Source: Blastomyces gilchristii SLH14081
Lineage: Eukaryota; Ascomycota; Eurotiomycetes; Onygenales; Ajellomycetaceae
NCBI RefSeq assembly: GCF_000003855.2
Contig: NW_003101616.1
Span: forward strand, 14,406 to 26,768
DNA: 12,363 nt
Direction: 5' to 3'
The position numbers and the translations under genes were made by a program. The notes under the pieces were generated by a model. The model saw nothing but the letters and a program-made list of their open reading frames with translations, ran no database searches and was not told where the DNA came from. This document shows, one piece after another, positions 1-7,979 of this stretch. Numbering within the stretch: position 1 is the stretch's first letter; each line of letters starts with the position of its first letter.

Positions 1-726
1 AAGTCAGGATTTTAATAAGAAGAATACACTAAAGGTTATTAATATCTTACAACTGAAGATTTAATCATTATATAATAGCATGAACTGCTATCTATCATGA
101 CTTTTATATTATACATATTATCTATCACAGTAGATATAAGAATTGTATTCATTGTTATTTTCTCTTCAAATTATTGTCATCTGATGTCTTCAAGCTTCTG
201 TTTATGAATTTGAACAGAAGTTAATCTTTTCTCTGTTTCATTGAGACATTCTCATAGTTATCTTCTAAATCTTCTTTCAATGCAATGTGATTGACATAGA
301 TAGACACTGATTCATTCTTTAAGTAAGAAGACACTGATCTTTCTCTTAAGTAAGAAGATACATAGATTAATTAGCAGTTGAAAGCAATGTATTCAGATCA
401 GTTACAGTTGATACACACTTCTTATTAATGTTGATCAGTGACTTCTTCAGAGATGATCTCAGAGAGTCAGAAGACTGTTCAGATAATGAAAACTCTTGCT
501 TATATATAGACATTTGAGTCTACTCAGTCTATAGCATCTGCATCATTGTTGTTATTTCTCAGTGCAGGTATATGAGTGACTGAGTTCTTTCTCAGTGCTG
601 ATGTATAAGTGTAACATCTTCTATCACTGTTCTGTATACTCTTGAGCTTGATAAGATGATTATTCAATGTTCAGAGTTATACACAGAAATCTTCATAAGT
701 CTGGTCTTTGTCTACATTTATAAGAG
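1..726. other. Left flank, AT-rich mutated DNA without a recognisable gene
   Basis: I see no convincing coding frame, RNA gene or known repeat here. GG, CC and CG are scarce while CA and TG are common, the same composition as the retrotransposon interior. The DNA was therefore probably hypermutated before or independently of the insertion at 727. Weak internal repetition is visible, for example a 'taagtaagaaga' motif that occurs twice about 27 bp apart near 319-360. It could be an older, unrecognisable repeat remnant. Confidence 0.6.
722..726. repeat. Target site duplication, left copy (aagag)
   Basis: The five bases aagag lie directly before the left LTR and are repeated exactly at 7975-7979, directly after the right LTR. 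A 5-bp duplication is typical of Ty3/gypsy integrase. It fixes the element ends and shows that the two LTRs belong to the same insertion. Confidence 0.93.
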
Positions 727-984
727 TGTAAGAATAAGTGCTCGCAGGCGATTATTCGGGTGTTTGCAGCTTGGCGTGATATGTACTGTTAACTACTAGA
801 AGTATTCACAGTAGAAAGATAAAATGTAGAGGTCAAATGTATAATAGTATTCAAGCTGAGTTATGAATAGTATTCACAAACTTCAGTCTATATAGTTGTG
901 TGTAGCCAAGGGCCGCTAGCTCTATTGATTATATGAGAGATAGAAATAGAGATAAAGAATCTATAAGAAGTGAGATTTCTTACA
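727..984 (-). repeat. 3' LTR of the retrotransposon (left copy)
   Basis: This 258-bp repeat starts with tgtaagaa and ends with ttcttaca, a perfect 8-bp inverted terminus containing the usual TG...CA. It matches 7717-7974 at 230 of 258 positions without a gap, and all 28 differences are transitions. Its left (outer) part to about 832 keeps CpG, GG and GC-rich words. Its right (inner) part from about 921 is mutated. The core around 905-920, with gggccgctagc, is conserved in both copies. Confidence 0.95.
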
Positions 985-1000
985 TACTCTTCTCTCTCTA
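985..1000 (-). promoter_or_regulatory. Polypurine tract (plus-strand primer)
   Basis: On the minus strand the 16 bases next to the left LTR read tagagagagaagagta, almost all purine, and they end exactly where the LTR begins. That is the expected position for the primer of second-strand DNA synthesis, just upstream of the 3' LTR. It independently supports right-to-left orientation. Confidence 0.75.
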
Positions 1001-1850
1001 AGGCTTCATCTGCAAAGCCTTTCACTGAGTGACTTCATAGAATCAGCTCAGCACTGCAGTGATACTCACTAAAAACCCTTCATATCTATAAAAAACCTCA
1101 GTGAGGAAAAATCCCTTGTCATTACAAAGAGAAAAGAGTCTGTTACTCAGTTTCTTATTTCATAAGATTCTTTATAATTTATAAATTCTTCTCTGACTAT
1201 CACACAGATTCATCTCACATCTTTCATATAGAAGAGTTTCAGTTGACTCTCAATCATTTTCATGAGATTCTTGTGTGATTATCACACAGATTTATCTTAC
1301 AGATGAATCACTCTTTATAAGATTATTCTCATCAAAGAGAAACATTTATGAGTTAATCTTTCACTCATTCTCATAAATCATTGTTCTTTAACACTGTAGA
1401 ATTGTGAGAAATTTTCCATTCTTTCATTAACTCTGTAGAATTGTAGAATCAAGATATTCACAGTCTGCAATCACTCTTTATAGTCATATAAAAAGATTCA
1501 GATCTGTGATTCACAATCACTCTTGTTTATTAGAGTGATCTGACTATTTCACAGAATTATTCACAGTATAAGCAAATCTCTCTAGAGTAGTATAAATATC
1601 TCAGATCTGTTCATAGAATCTCATCTTCTTTTCTCTTTTTCTGTAACAGCTCTTATTCTTATAAACTGTGAGTATTCTCATTCATCTGTGAAGTATTTCT
1701 ATTCAGATAATAGAGAGAGAGTGTTTCTGACAATATCTGCATATTAATTCAAGAACTTTTCAAGAATAAAAAATTTTTCAATTTCAATATCTTTGTAATA
1801 ATGTCTGACTACTGTTAAGCTTCTTATAAGTGTTTCTGCAACTTCTCTGA
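1001..1850. other. Untranslated 3' part of the element with short dispersed repeats
   Basis: No protein similarity is visible in this stretch between the 3' LTR and the decayed accessory frame. It contains several short repeats: a 'tatcacacagatt(c/t)atct(c/t)ac' unit at about 1198 and again at about 1280, the motif ctgtagaattgt near 1394 and 1432, and caatcactct(t) words near 1469 and 1515. An inverted repeat tgtgtga-tta-tcacaca lies at 1272-1288. It may be the 3' untranslated region of the element or a mutated inserted sequence. Confidence 0.45.
1198..1301. repeat. Two imperfect copies of a roughly 22-bp AT-rich unit plus a small palindrome
   Basis: The unit beginning tatcacacagatt is present at about 1198-1219 and 1280-1301 with only C/T differences. 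The second copy overlaps the inverted repeat at 1272-1288 (7-bp arms, 3-base loop). The differences match the mutation process seen in the LTRs. Function is unknown. Confidence 0.45.
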
Positions 1851-2612
1851 TTACTTTTTATCAGCTGATAAAGTGAAGATACTGCTGCTTATAATCACAT
1901 CTTCACTTCTCTCAGCTCTGTCACTGTATCTGATCTTCAGGTCAGCAGCTCATCTCATCTCTCTCTCAGATCAGTTCCTGGCTTCAAGCAGTGTAGTCTC
2001 TCTCTTTACTGTAAGTCTTCTTATAAGTAATTTCTTACAGACTCTAGCTGACAGTTCTTGTGAAGCTCTCAGTGTTATCAGTATCTCCTGCAGTTCTGCA
2101 GGCCTATGATCATCTTCTCTCTGCCTGCACAATCTCTGACCAGGCATATGTGAATATGTCTAGATTTCTCATCAATGATTCTCGCGCCACAGCACATTTC
2201 TGCAATTCCATTGTCAATGAGAGATGAGTCCTCAGGTACTCATAAAATCCAGGTAATCAAGGCAATGTGAATGCCATGAATTCATGATAAGAGTTGACCT
2301 GAACAGATGAGCTCTCTCTTCACATCTCAATTGTTTCTGAGCTGAATACTTCAGCATAACTGAGAGAGTGAACACAGCTTTGTAAGAGATATCTGATCAC
2401 ATGCACAGATGATCAGTTCTCAAGGTTCTGCTACAACTGTGTATACTCTGATGTTCAGCTTCTCTGAAGTCTGTGCATTTCTGACAGTCTTTGTACTAAA
2501 TGTAATAATTATCTGTATCACAGACATGATACTCTCTGCTTCTTTGAAGAAAGAAATTAGTAGTTGTGAGAGATTTGAGTGTTATAGATGTTAATAATAT
2601 AAGTATAGATTT
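1851..2612 (-). pseudogene. Possible decayed accessory ORF downstream of pol, unrecognised
   Basis: Read on the minus strand, the frame from about 2612 to the TAA at 1851-1853 spans about 254 codons with nine internal stops, seven TGA (2397, 2232, 2214, 2172, 2169, 1971, 1950) and two TAG (2496, 2160). The stop density and TGA excess match the gag-pol frame, but this is a different frame, starting about 210 bp beyond the pol end. The conceptual product has a Cys-rich N-terminal half (two Cys two residues apart near 2475-2485), a middle part with several Trp codons, and a charged, probably helical C-terminal third rich in Arg, Glu and Leu near 1930-2105. I recognise no family. Low-stop frames also occur by chance antisense to pol here, so it may not be a gene. 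If real, it would be an extra 3' ORF of the retrotransposon. Confidence 0.3.
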
Positions 2613-2821
2613 TCTTTATTTTTTCTTTATTAATCTCTAAATTGTATTCATGACCCTGTTTATTTTCTTATTTTTTAGCTTTAATAAGAATATGATTTCT
2701 TCTTCTCTTATGTACACTGCAGACTGTTCATCTCAGTAGAAACTCATTATCTTATAGACTAGAGTTTGTAAATGACAGTGTTAATATCTTTATCACAATC
2801 AGATTCTTAGTGAAGACTGTG
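2613..2821. other. Gap between pol end and the possible accessory frame
   Basis: About 210 bp of AT-rich sequence. Stops are frequent on the minus strand in both the pol frame and the accessory frame, including TAA near 2773 and a TAG with adjacent TAA and TGA near 2750-2760. I see no further domain. Confidence 0.5.
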
Positions 2822-2869
2822 TTATTCTGACTTATCAGAATTTACAGTATGAAAGTCATGTCTCAGCTT

Positions 2870-3180
2870 CTACAGATGTCTTATCTGTTCAGATAATTCT
2901 CAAGTGAACTTATTCATCTTATCAGAATATTCTTATCACTGAACCTTGAATCAGAGCTTGTGATCTTGCTTCTCTGAGTTAATAATCTCTTTGATCTGAT
3001 ATTCTCTTTCACTCTCTAATACTTCATAAATAGAGTGATGAGTCATAGAGTTCTCTTCTAAGAATTTCTTATATTCATAGAGTAAAGAGATATGAAAAAT
3101 ATTATATATCTGTAATTCAGATAACAGTTTCAATCTGTAGAACTATAAGCTAACTTTCTTTATAATCTTATAAGACTCTG
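2870..3180 (-). pseudogene. Integrase C-terminus with chromodomain remnant
   Basis: The segment Y-R-L-K-L-L...I-F-H-I-S-L-L near 3065-3140 is the typical end of chromovirus integrase. It is followed at about 2880-3000 by a chromodomain: a Y-Q-I-K-E-I-I strand, then the F-K-V-Q core, with Trp positions read as TGA at 2951, 2936 and 2900. TAA at 2933 interrupts it too. Chromodomains direct integration to chromatin with methylated histone H3, fitting the location of this copy in heterochromatin-like AT-rich DNA. A short Phe-His-containing tail follows before the TAA at 2822. Confidence 0.85.
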
Positions 3181-3479
3181 TCTGCAAGAGATTCAGCTTC
3201 TTACTAGATCTTTATATAATGATATTTTCTAGACTCAGTCAGACTCTATTATCTTTCTTGAAACTCTTTATAATATACTTGAAGTCATAGTATCTCTTCT
3301 AATACTCTTGAGTCTTTCTCAAGAATTTGTGAGCTTTCTCTCAGATCTTCTGAATTCTCTCAGTCTGTTCATAAGCATTATTACACTCTATAGTGTACTC
3401 TTGCAGGTTCATCAAGATCATCTGTGAATGAGTCTCAGTGAGCATCTTAAAGAGAGTTTTATCTGTGCTGATATACTTT

Positions 3480-4200
3480 GAGTTGTTGTACACAAACTCT
3501 GTGAGTGATAATCAATATACTCAGTCATTCTGATTGTCATTGATAAAGCACTGCAGATACTGTTTCAATATACTCATCAGATATTCTATCTGATCATCTG
3601 TCTATTGATGAAAAGTCATACTTAGATCTCATAAGATCTCTAGTATAGTTATCAGATTAGATCAGAACTCTTCTATAAAGATTAATTCTCTGTCTGAGAT
3701 AATGTTTATAGACAACTCATGCAACTGAATTATATCACAGATAAAGATATAAGCTAAATTCTTTGACTTTAAGTTCTTACAGATGAATATAAAGTGTGTT
3801 ATCTTAATAAAATAATTCACTATCATCAGTACACTGTCAAAGCAGATATCATATATATTCTTGCTTTCAGAGAGGCTCACAAGAGCATTCATTTCTAGCT
3901 GTTTCCAAGGTTTTCATAAGATGAGTAGAGGAGTAAGTTCTTTATATGATCTGAATCACACTATCTGTGAATTCTGATAAATAGTATAAGAATTCACTAT
4001 CTTCTTCATAAGTTCTTATATCTTCAGTCAGAAGTATTTTCTTGCAAGCAACTCATGAGTTCTAGTATCTGTAAAATGACCTGTTAGAGAAGAGTCATAA
4101 TATCTTTTAATAAGTTCTACACATAGAAACTCATTCACAGGTATATAAATCCAGCCCTCTCTTCATAAGAGATTATTTAAGTCTCTTCAATTCTTTATTT
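3480..4200 (-). pseudogene. Integrase remnant with DD35E core
   Basis: A G-H-x5-T-x2-L-L segment near 4030-4080 matches the integrase N-terminal region. A W-K segment precedes the core at 3905. In the core the first catalytic Asp is Asn (3887-3889), the second is kept in S-D-R (3692-3694), and Glu is kept at 3584-3586; Asp and Glu are separated by exactly 35 codons, the DD35E spacing. The Trp after the S-D-R segment is TGA at 3662, and two further Trp positions at 3509 and 3518 are TGA. The enzyme inserted element DNA and produced the aagag duplication. Confidence 0.92.
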
Positions 4201-4639
4201 CTGCAGGATTGATCTCTGCTGTAAGCAGTTTCTGAATATACTGAGTATATTCATTCTTCAGTTGCAGTTCAGACAATCTGAATAGAAGATCTTATAAAGA
4301 CTTATACTCTGTTTCTTCTTACATCAGGTCTTTCACAGCACTTCTCAAAGCCTGTAAACTCTTCAGATTATAGATACTCTCTTCAAGAATTCTCACAGAG
4401 ATTCTCAGAGTGTTAACTCTCAGTGTTATAGAGAGTAGTTGTACAGGCTTCTTCTCTCTCTTCTCTCTCTTCTCTCACAGAGGATTGAGAGACTCTTCAG
4501 TTAATCTCTTTGTAACACTCAGTCTGAGCATTCTGTGAAGCTTTTCTGTCTTCTCTAGTCTCTCTGTGTCTATTATTCTAATCTTCTTAACATAGTCTGA
4601 TCTGTAAGAGAGTCTGTCTGCTGAGTTCTTAGTTCCCTT

Positions 4640-5000
4640 GATATGTTCTATCTTGAATCAGAACTCACTCAGTCTCTGAGTTCAGTGAATCTGCTGCTGT
4701 GAGAGTTTCTTGATTGAAGTAAACTATTACAAGCTATCATGATCAGTTCTAATAGTAATCACTGTTATAAGGCTCTCAAAGTAGTGATATCAGTGACAGA
4801 AGAATTTTACTATTATGAGAAGCTTCTGATCATGAATACTATAGTTGATCTCTGCAGGTTGCATCTTCTGTGAGAAAAAGATCACTGAAATCTAGTTCTC
4901 ATTTGACTGTAGTTGTAAGACTATTTCTGAAATTGTAAAGAAGAAGACATCTGTCTTCAATCTGATTAAGAGTAAGAGATCAAAATGAAACAGTATTACT
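4640..5000 (-). pseudogene. RNase H domain remnant
   Basis: Downstream of reverse transcriptase the frame shows the L-x-T-D block of gypsy RNase H with its Asp kept at 4949-4951. A conserved F-F-S-x-K-M segment, a P-A-E-x-N-Y-x-I-H-D-x-x-L-L segment (about 4801-4890) and a T-D-H-x-x-L segment (about 4730-4745) follow. The Trp after the I-H-D-x-x-L-L block is TGA at 4790, and two adjacent stops lie at 4715-4720. This enzyme degrades the RNA strand during reverse transcription. Confidence 0.85.
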
Positions 5001-5169
5001 ATATTCATAAATATCTGTTTCAATCTTGCAAAGACTCTGTAAGCTTCTGAGATAAGAAAGTTCTTATAGTTCTCTCTTCTCAATAATCTTTTTATTCTCT
5101 ATTTATAGAATGACTTCTTCTTATTTTCATTCTTCAGTATGTCTGTAAGAATTAAGAAGATTCTTATAA

Positions 5170-5960
5170 ATACAAAGATAAATCATCTATAGAAATTCAC
5201 AAAGCTCAGAAAGATCTGAATCTTGTGAATACTAGTTAGCTTCAGTCATGATAGAATAGTCTCAATCTGTGAAGATTTCATCTGAATATCATCTGCAGTG
5301 ATTACATATTCTAGGAAATTAATTCAGCAGATACTGAAGTTATACTTTGTAAGCTTAATATACAGTTCTGTCTCATCTAAGATCTTCAACATACTTTATA
5401 TATACTCAGTGTGTTCTTTCTTCTTTGCAGAGTACATCATCACATTATTCAGATATATTATTACAAAGACATTCAGATATATATGAAGTGTTTTATTAAT
5501 GAAAGACTGAAATATCACAGAGACATTAGTCAGATCAAAAGACATCACTAGATATTTAAATAATTTCAGTGCAGTTCTAAAGACAGTCTTTCATTCATTC
5601 TCAGACTGTATTCACAGCTATGTATATATATTGATTACATTCAGTTGTGTGAATATAACAGCTTTTATAAAACAGTTGATCACATTCTCAATCAGAGATA
5701 GAGAGTAGTGACTCTTTATTATCTTGAAGTTCAGATTGCAGTAGTCTACACATAATCTGAGACCTCTATTCTTCTTTTTCATAAATATCACAGAGGCTCC
5801 CGCGGAGGTCTGTGAAGATTGAATGAAGTCATTCTTCAGATTCTTCTTTATATAGATCTGCAAGACCTCTGTCTTATAATGAGAGAGCTTATAGATTAAT
5901 TCTCAGAAGAGTTTCTGTTCTTCTATTAAATCTATTATCAGATTCTTCTTATAATGAGAA
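5170..5960 (-). pseudogene. Reverse transcriptase domain remnant (Ty3/gypsy)
   Basis: This is the best preserved part of pol. The segment 5618-5863 carries the gypsy finger and palm signatures: a Phe-Ile-Gln/Arg segment, Ala-Gly-Ala, a basic KKK run, L-R-L-C-V-D-Y followed by L-N, and the start of the first catalytic block. The family's Phe-Thr-Lys-Leu-Asp is read with Asn for Asp (5639-5641). The Y-x-D-D box at 5444-5455 reads Tyr-Leu-Asn-Asn, so all three metal-binding aspartates are gone. The end, with the F-L-x-F-x-N-F-Y-R motif, is near 5180-5220; the Arg after it is TGA at 5182. Reverse transcription would therefore be impossible even without the stops. Confidence 0.92.
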
Positions 5961-6199
5961 GAAAGCTCAGCTATCTTTACTGAGCTGAACATCTCTGTGA
6001 GATCTTGATATTTCTCTGATATCTGAAGCTCAGTTTTCATGACTGTGAGATTCTCAGACACTTGCAAAGTCATCACATAGATGAGCTTGTCTTCTCTAAT
6101 CAACTCTGCAGCATCAACTGTTTCTATCTCTATAAGTGAGTCTATCAACACTGATCAGAAGTATAAACCTGACTTGTAAACAGCTATGTGTGAATTGTG

Positions 6200-6475
6200 T
6201 CTTTAAAGTCATGCAAGTCTCAAGTACATGTCATCTGTGATGTCTGTGATAATCACAGTTTCTGCAAATCTTCTTCAGATTTCAGAGAGATCTTATAATT
6301 CAAAGATGACTCTTGTGAGTCTCTCAGTTCTCAGATCTGAGTTCTCATGCTCTGCTTATTATAAGAGCAGATTCTCAGTCTTCATCTTTCAGCTCATTTA
6401 CTCTGCAAGCTTTAGAAACATTATAGTGACCTGAGATCTCAAGTTCATCAATGCTTCTCATGCTTGCAGGACAGC
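6200..6475 (-). pseudogene. Aspartic protease domain remnant
   Basis: Between the zinc knuckle and reverse transcriptase, codons at 6434-6454 align with the D-S/T-G active site of retroviral-type proteases. The catalytic Asp is read as Asn (6443-6445) and the Gly as Arg, both explained by transitions. Nearby stops (TGA 6458, TGA and TAA at 6370-6400, two adjacent TAA at 6356-6361) confirm loss of function. The domain would have cut Gag-Pol into mature proteins. Detailed similarity is weak, so the borders are approximate. Confidence 0.5.
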
Positions 6476-6559
6476 AGCACTGTGATACAATCTCTTCTTA
6501 TAAGTAAGTATTTTTATTGAGAGAGTAACAGATTCAGATGTCAGCTTCAGAGCTCTTAA

Positions 6560-7684
6560 GAAGACTATTACTGACTCTGTTCACAACTTCTCAAATTTCT
6601 ATTTTGATTTGTTCAGACAGTTTGCACAGAGATGTTTTAATTTAGAACAGATAAAGCAGAGTCTCTTTTTCTTAATCTCTCTATTATACACTCTGTTTAT
6701 AGAAGCTTATGAAGCTCTCTCTCTCTACTCAGCAGTTAAATGTGAATCTCTCTGTGTCTTATTATCTTTTCCTGATAAATCTGTTCTCTGTTATTCTGAT
6801 TCTCATGAAGCTGATCAGTGATCTGCTCTTCACAGATCTGTGACTCTCACAGTGATCTGTAAGTAGTGAATAAGAGTCATTAGTTTCTTCAGAGTCAAGA
6901 ACTTAGAGTCTTACTCAATGAGCTTGTTCTGCATGTCTTTATTCAGTCTCTTAATAAATATCATCATTCAGGTCTTGTTTCAGAGCCCTGTTTTCACAGA
7001 TCTCAATTCATATCATAATTTCATGAAGCACTGTAAGTAGTCTTTATCAGATTTCTCATCTCTTTTTCTAATATTGATGATTACAGCCCAGATGTTCTCT
7101 GTTCAGCTCATAGAGTCTCTCAACTTATTCTTTAGATAGGTCTTGAGAACAGATCATTGAGATCTCTCATAATCATTCTCTAGATGATTCAGTCAGTTCT
7201 TGACTTCAGTGTAATAGAGATCTGTCATTGTGTAGATGACAGCTTCTTCATCTTTCATGTTACACAGTCAGGCTTGTGAGTCAATTTCAAATACAAACTT
7301 ATAAAAGCTTTTATAGATTGTGATTCAATAAGTGATCTTAAGTGATCACAGCTTAAGGAAGTTTCTTTTCAGTTTACAGATATCTCTGAAGATCATGTCT
7401 AGAGACTCAGTTTGAGAGTGTTTGCAGACAGTAAGCATTTCTTGTAGAAAAATAGCTTGATTCTATAGAAGATGCTCAAGAATGTTCTTCACTGAGATTG
7501 ATTCATTTGTGAGTTCAGAGAATTCCTCTGTCTGAGATGTAGAGAATGATGTTCTGTGAGTGATTGATAAGTTCTCTGAGACTTCTTTCATAGAAGTTAT
7601 TTATAATTTAGATGACTGCTTCTGAGTGTCTGCAGTAGAGTTCACAGAGATGAGAGCATGTAAGTTTCTAGTTCTTTCAGTCAT
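6560..7684 (-). pseudogene. gag: Gag (capsid) part of the polyprotein remnant
   Basis: The first roughly 370 codons look like a fungal gypsy Gag: a hydrophilic N-terminus, then an aromatic and acidic segment around 7060-7320 in which Tyr/Phe-rich stretches are followed by Trp positions (7158 and 7197 now TGA, 7088-7090 still TGG), as in retrotransposon capsid domains. It ends in the CCHC zinc knuckle at 6617-6658. Gag would form the virus-like particle and bind the element RNA. Stops are dense at 6782-6835 (one TAA, three TGA) and 6960-7020 (three TGA). Assignment rests on position, length and the zinc knuckle rather than on detailed similarity. Confidence 0.7.
6617..6658 (-). other. CCHC zinc knuckle of Gag
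   Basis: On the minus strand the 14 codons give the spacing C-x2-C-x4-H-x4-C with all four zinc ligands intact: Cys at 6656-6658 and 6647-6649, His at 6632-6634, Cys at 6617-6619. This is the nucleocapsid RNA-binding motif of retroelements. It lies in the polyprotein frame between capsid and protease. Its two usual glycines are not present, as expected from GG loss. Confidence 0.85.
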
Positions 7685-7716
7685 AATAGGTAGTTGCTGA
7701 CTGACTGAGCTTGAAA
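7685..7716 (-). other. Leader between 5' LTR and gag; expected primer binding site
   Basis: These 32 bases are the whole leader between the 5' LTR and the gag ATG on the minus strand. The first bases after the LTR read tttcaagctcagtcagtcag. A usual tRNA-primed site begins with TGG, and none is present at the LTR edge. Either it has been mutated or the element uses another primer, such as self-priming. Confidence 0.4.
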
Positions 7717-7974
7717 TGTAAGAATAAGTACTCACAGACAATTATTTGAGTATTTACAGCTTGGCATGATATATACTGTTAACTACTAGAAGTATTCACA
7801 GTAGAAAGATAAAATGTAGAGATCAAATGTATAATAGCATTCAAGCTGAGTTATGAATAGTATTCATGAACTTCAGTCTATATAGTTGTGTGTAGCCAAG
7901 GGCCGCTAGCCCTATTGATTACGCGAGAGATAGGAATAGAGGTAAAGGATTCGCAAGGAGCGGGATTTCTTACA
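7717..7974 (-). repeat. 5' LTR of the retrotransposon (right copy)
   Basis: This 258-bp repeat has the same perfect tgtaagaa / ttcttaca termini as the left copy. Here the right (outer) part keeps CpG and GG words (acgcgag, ttcgcaaggagcggg) while the left (inner) part is mutated, the mirror image of the left LTR. As the 5' LTR of a right-to-left element it should contain the promoter. Confidence 0.95.
7878..7885 (-). promoter_or_regulatory. TATA-like element in the 5' LTR
   Basis: The palindrome ctatatag lies about 90 bp into the LTR in the element's reading direction and is identical in the other LTR (888-895). It is the best candidate for the element's TATA box. It sits next to the conserved GC-rich core on its upstream side. 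No initiation site can be read from the sequence. Confidence 0.3.
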
Positions 7975-7979
7975 AAGAG
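7975..7979. repeat. Target site duplication, right copy (aagag)
   Basis: An exact match of 722-726, directly after the right LTR terminus. Confidence 0.93.

Larger units (their letters stand above)
2822..7684 (-). pseudogene. gag-pol: Gag-Pol polyprotein of a chromovirus, inactivated by stop codons
   Basis: A minus-strand frame runs from an ATG at 7682-7684, 33 bp inside the 5' LTR, to a TAA at 2822-2824, about 1,621 codons, a normal length for a fused Gag-Pol. The domains in order are Gag, CCHC zinc knuckle, aspartic protease, reverse transcriptase, RNase H, integrase and chromodomain. Scanning it by eye I counted 68 internal stops: 42 TGA, 16 TAA and 10 TAG. Many TGA fall where the family has tryptophan (for example 3509, 3518, 3662, 5255, 5591) or arginine (5182). 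All recognised domains share one frame, so there are no net insertions or deletions. The original end may be a few codons before or after 2822, since that TAA could itself be a mutation. It encoded the capsid and all enzymes for reverse transcription and integration and is now non-functional. Confidence 0.9.
727..7974 (-). mobile_element. Complete, inactive Ty3/gypsy chromovirus LTR retrotransposon
   Basis: The element is 7,248 bp, bounded by matching 258-bp LTRs and a 5-bp target duplication. Its coding strand is minus: Gag, protease, reverse transcriptase, RNase H, integrase and chromodomain follow each other from right to left, the order of Ty3/gypsy (Metaviridae) elements. The C-terminal chromodomain places it among the chromoviruses, which are common in fungi. 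The coding frame holds dozens of stops and lacks several catalytic aspartates, so it cannot move by itself. About 1.8 kb separates the pol end from the 3' LTR, which is long for this family and contains a second decayed frame. Structure is intact and decay is by substitution only, consistent with a fairly recent insertion that was then hypermutated. Confidence 0.95.

Noticed and set aside
1873..2594. Two plus-strand open frames of 78 and 61 codons (1873-2109 and 2409-2594)
   Set aside because: They are low-complexity Ser/Leu/Ile-rich translations antisense to the coding-like minus frame, without motifs. Similar plus-strand frames occur opposite known pol domains at 5298, 6228 and 6609.
1851..2612. 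Envelope-like gene
   Set aside because: Position downstream of pol would suit an env-like ORF, but I see no signal peptide or membrane segment in the minus-strand frame, so this name is not supported.
2822..7684. Nuclear genetic code with TGA read as tryptophan
   Set aside because: TGA at Trp positions is frequent, but 26 TAA and TAG stops also interrupt the frame, TGG codons persist at 3905, 4151 and 7088, catalytic residues are lost, and GG/CC/CG loss and LTR transitions extend to non-coding DNA. Hypermutation explains all of this.
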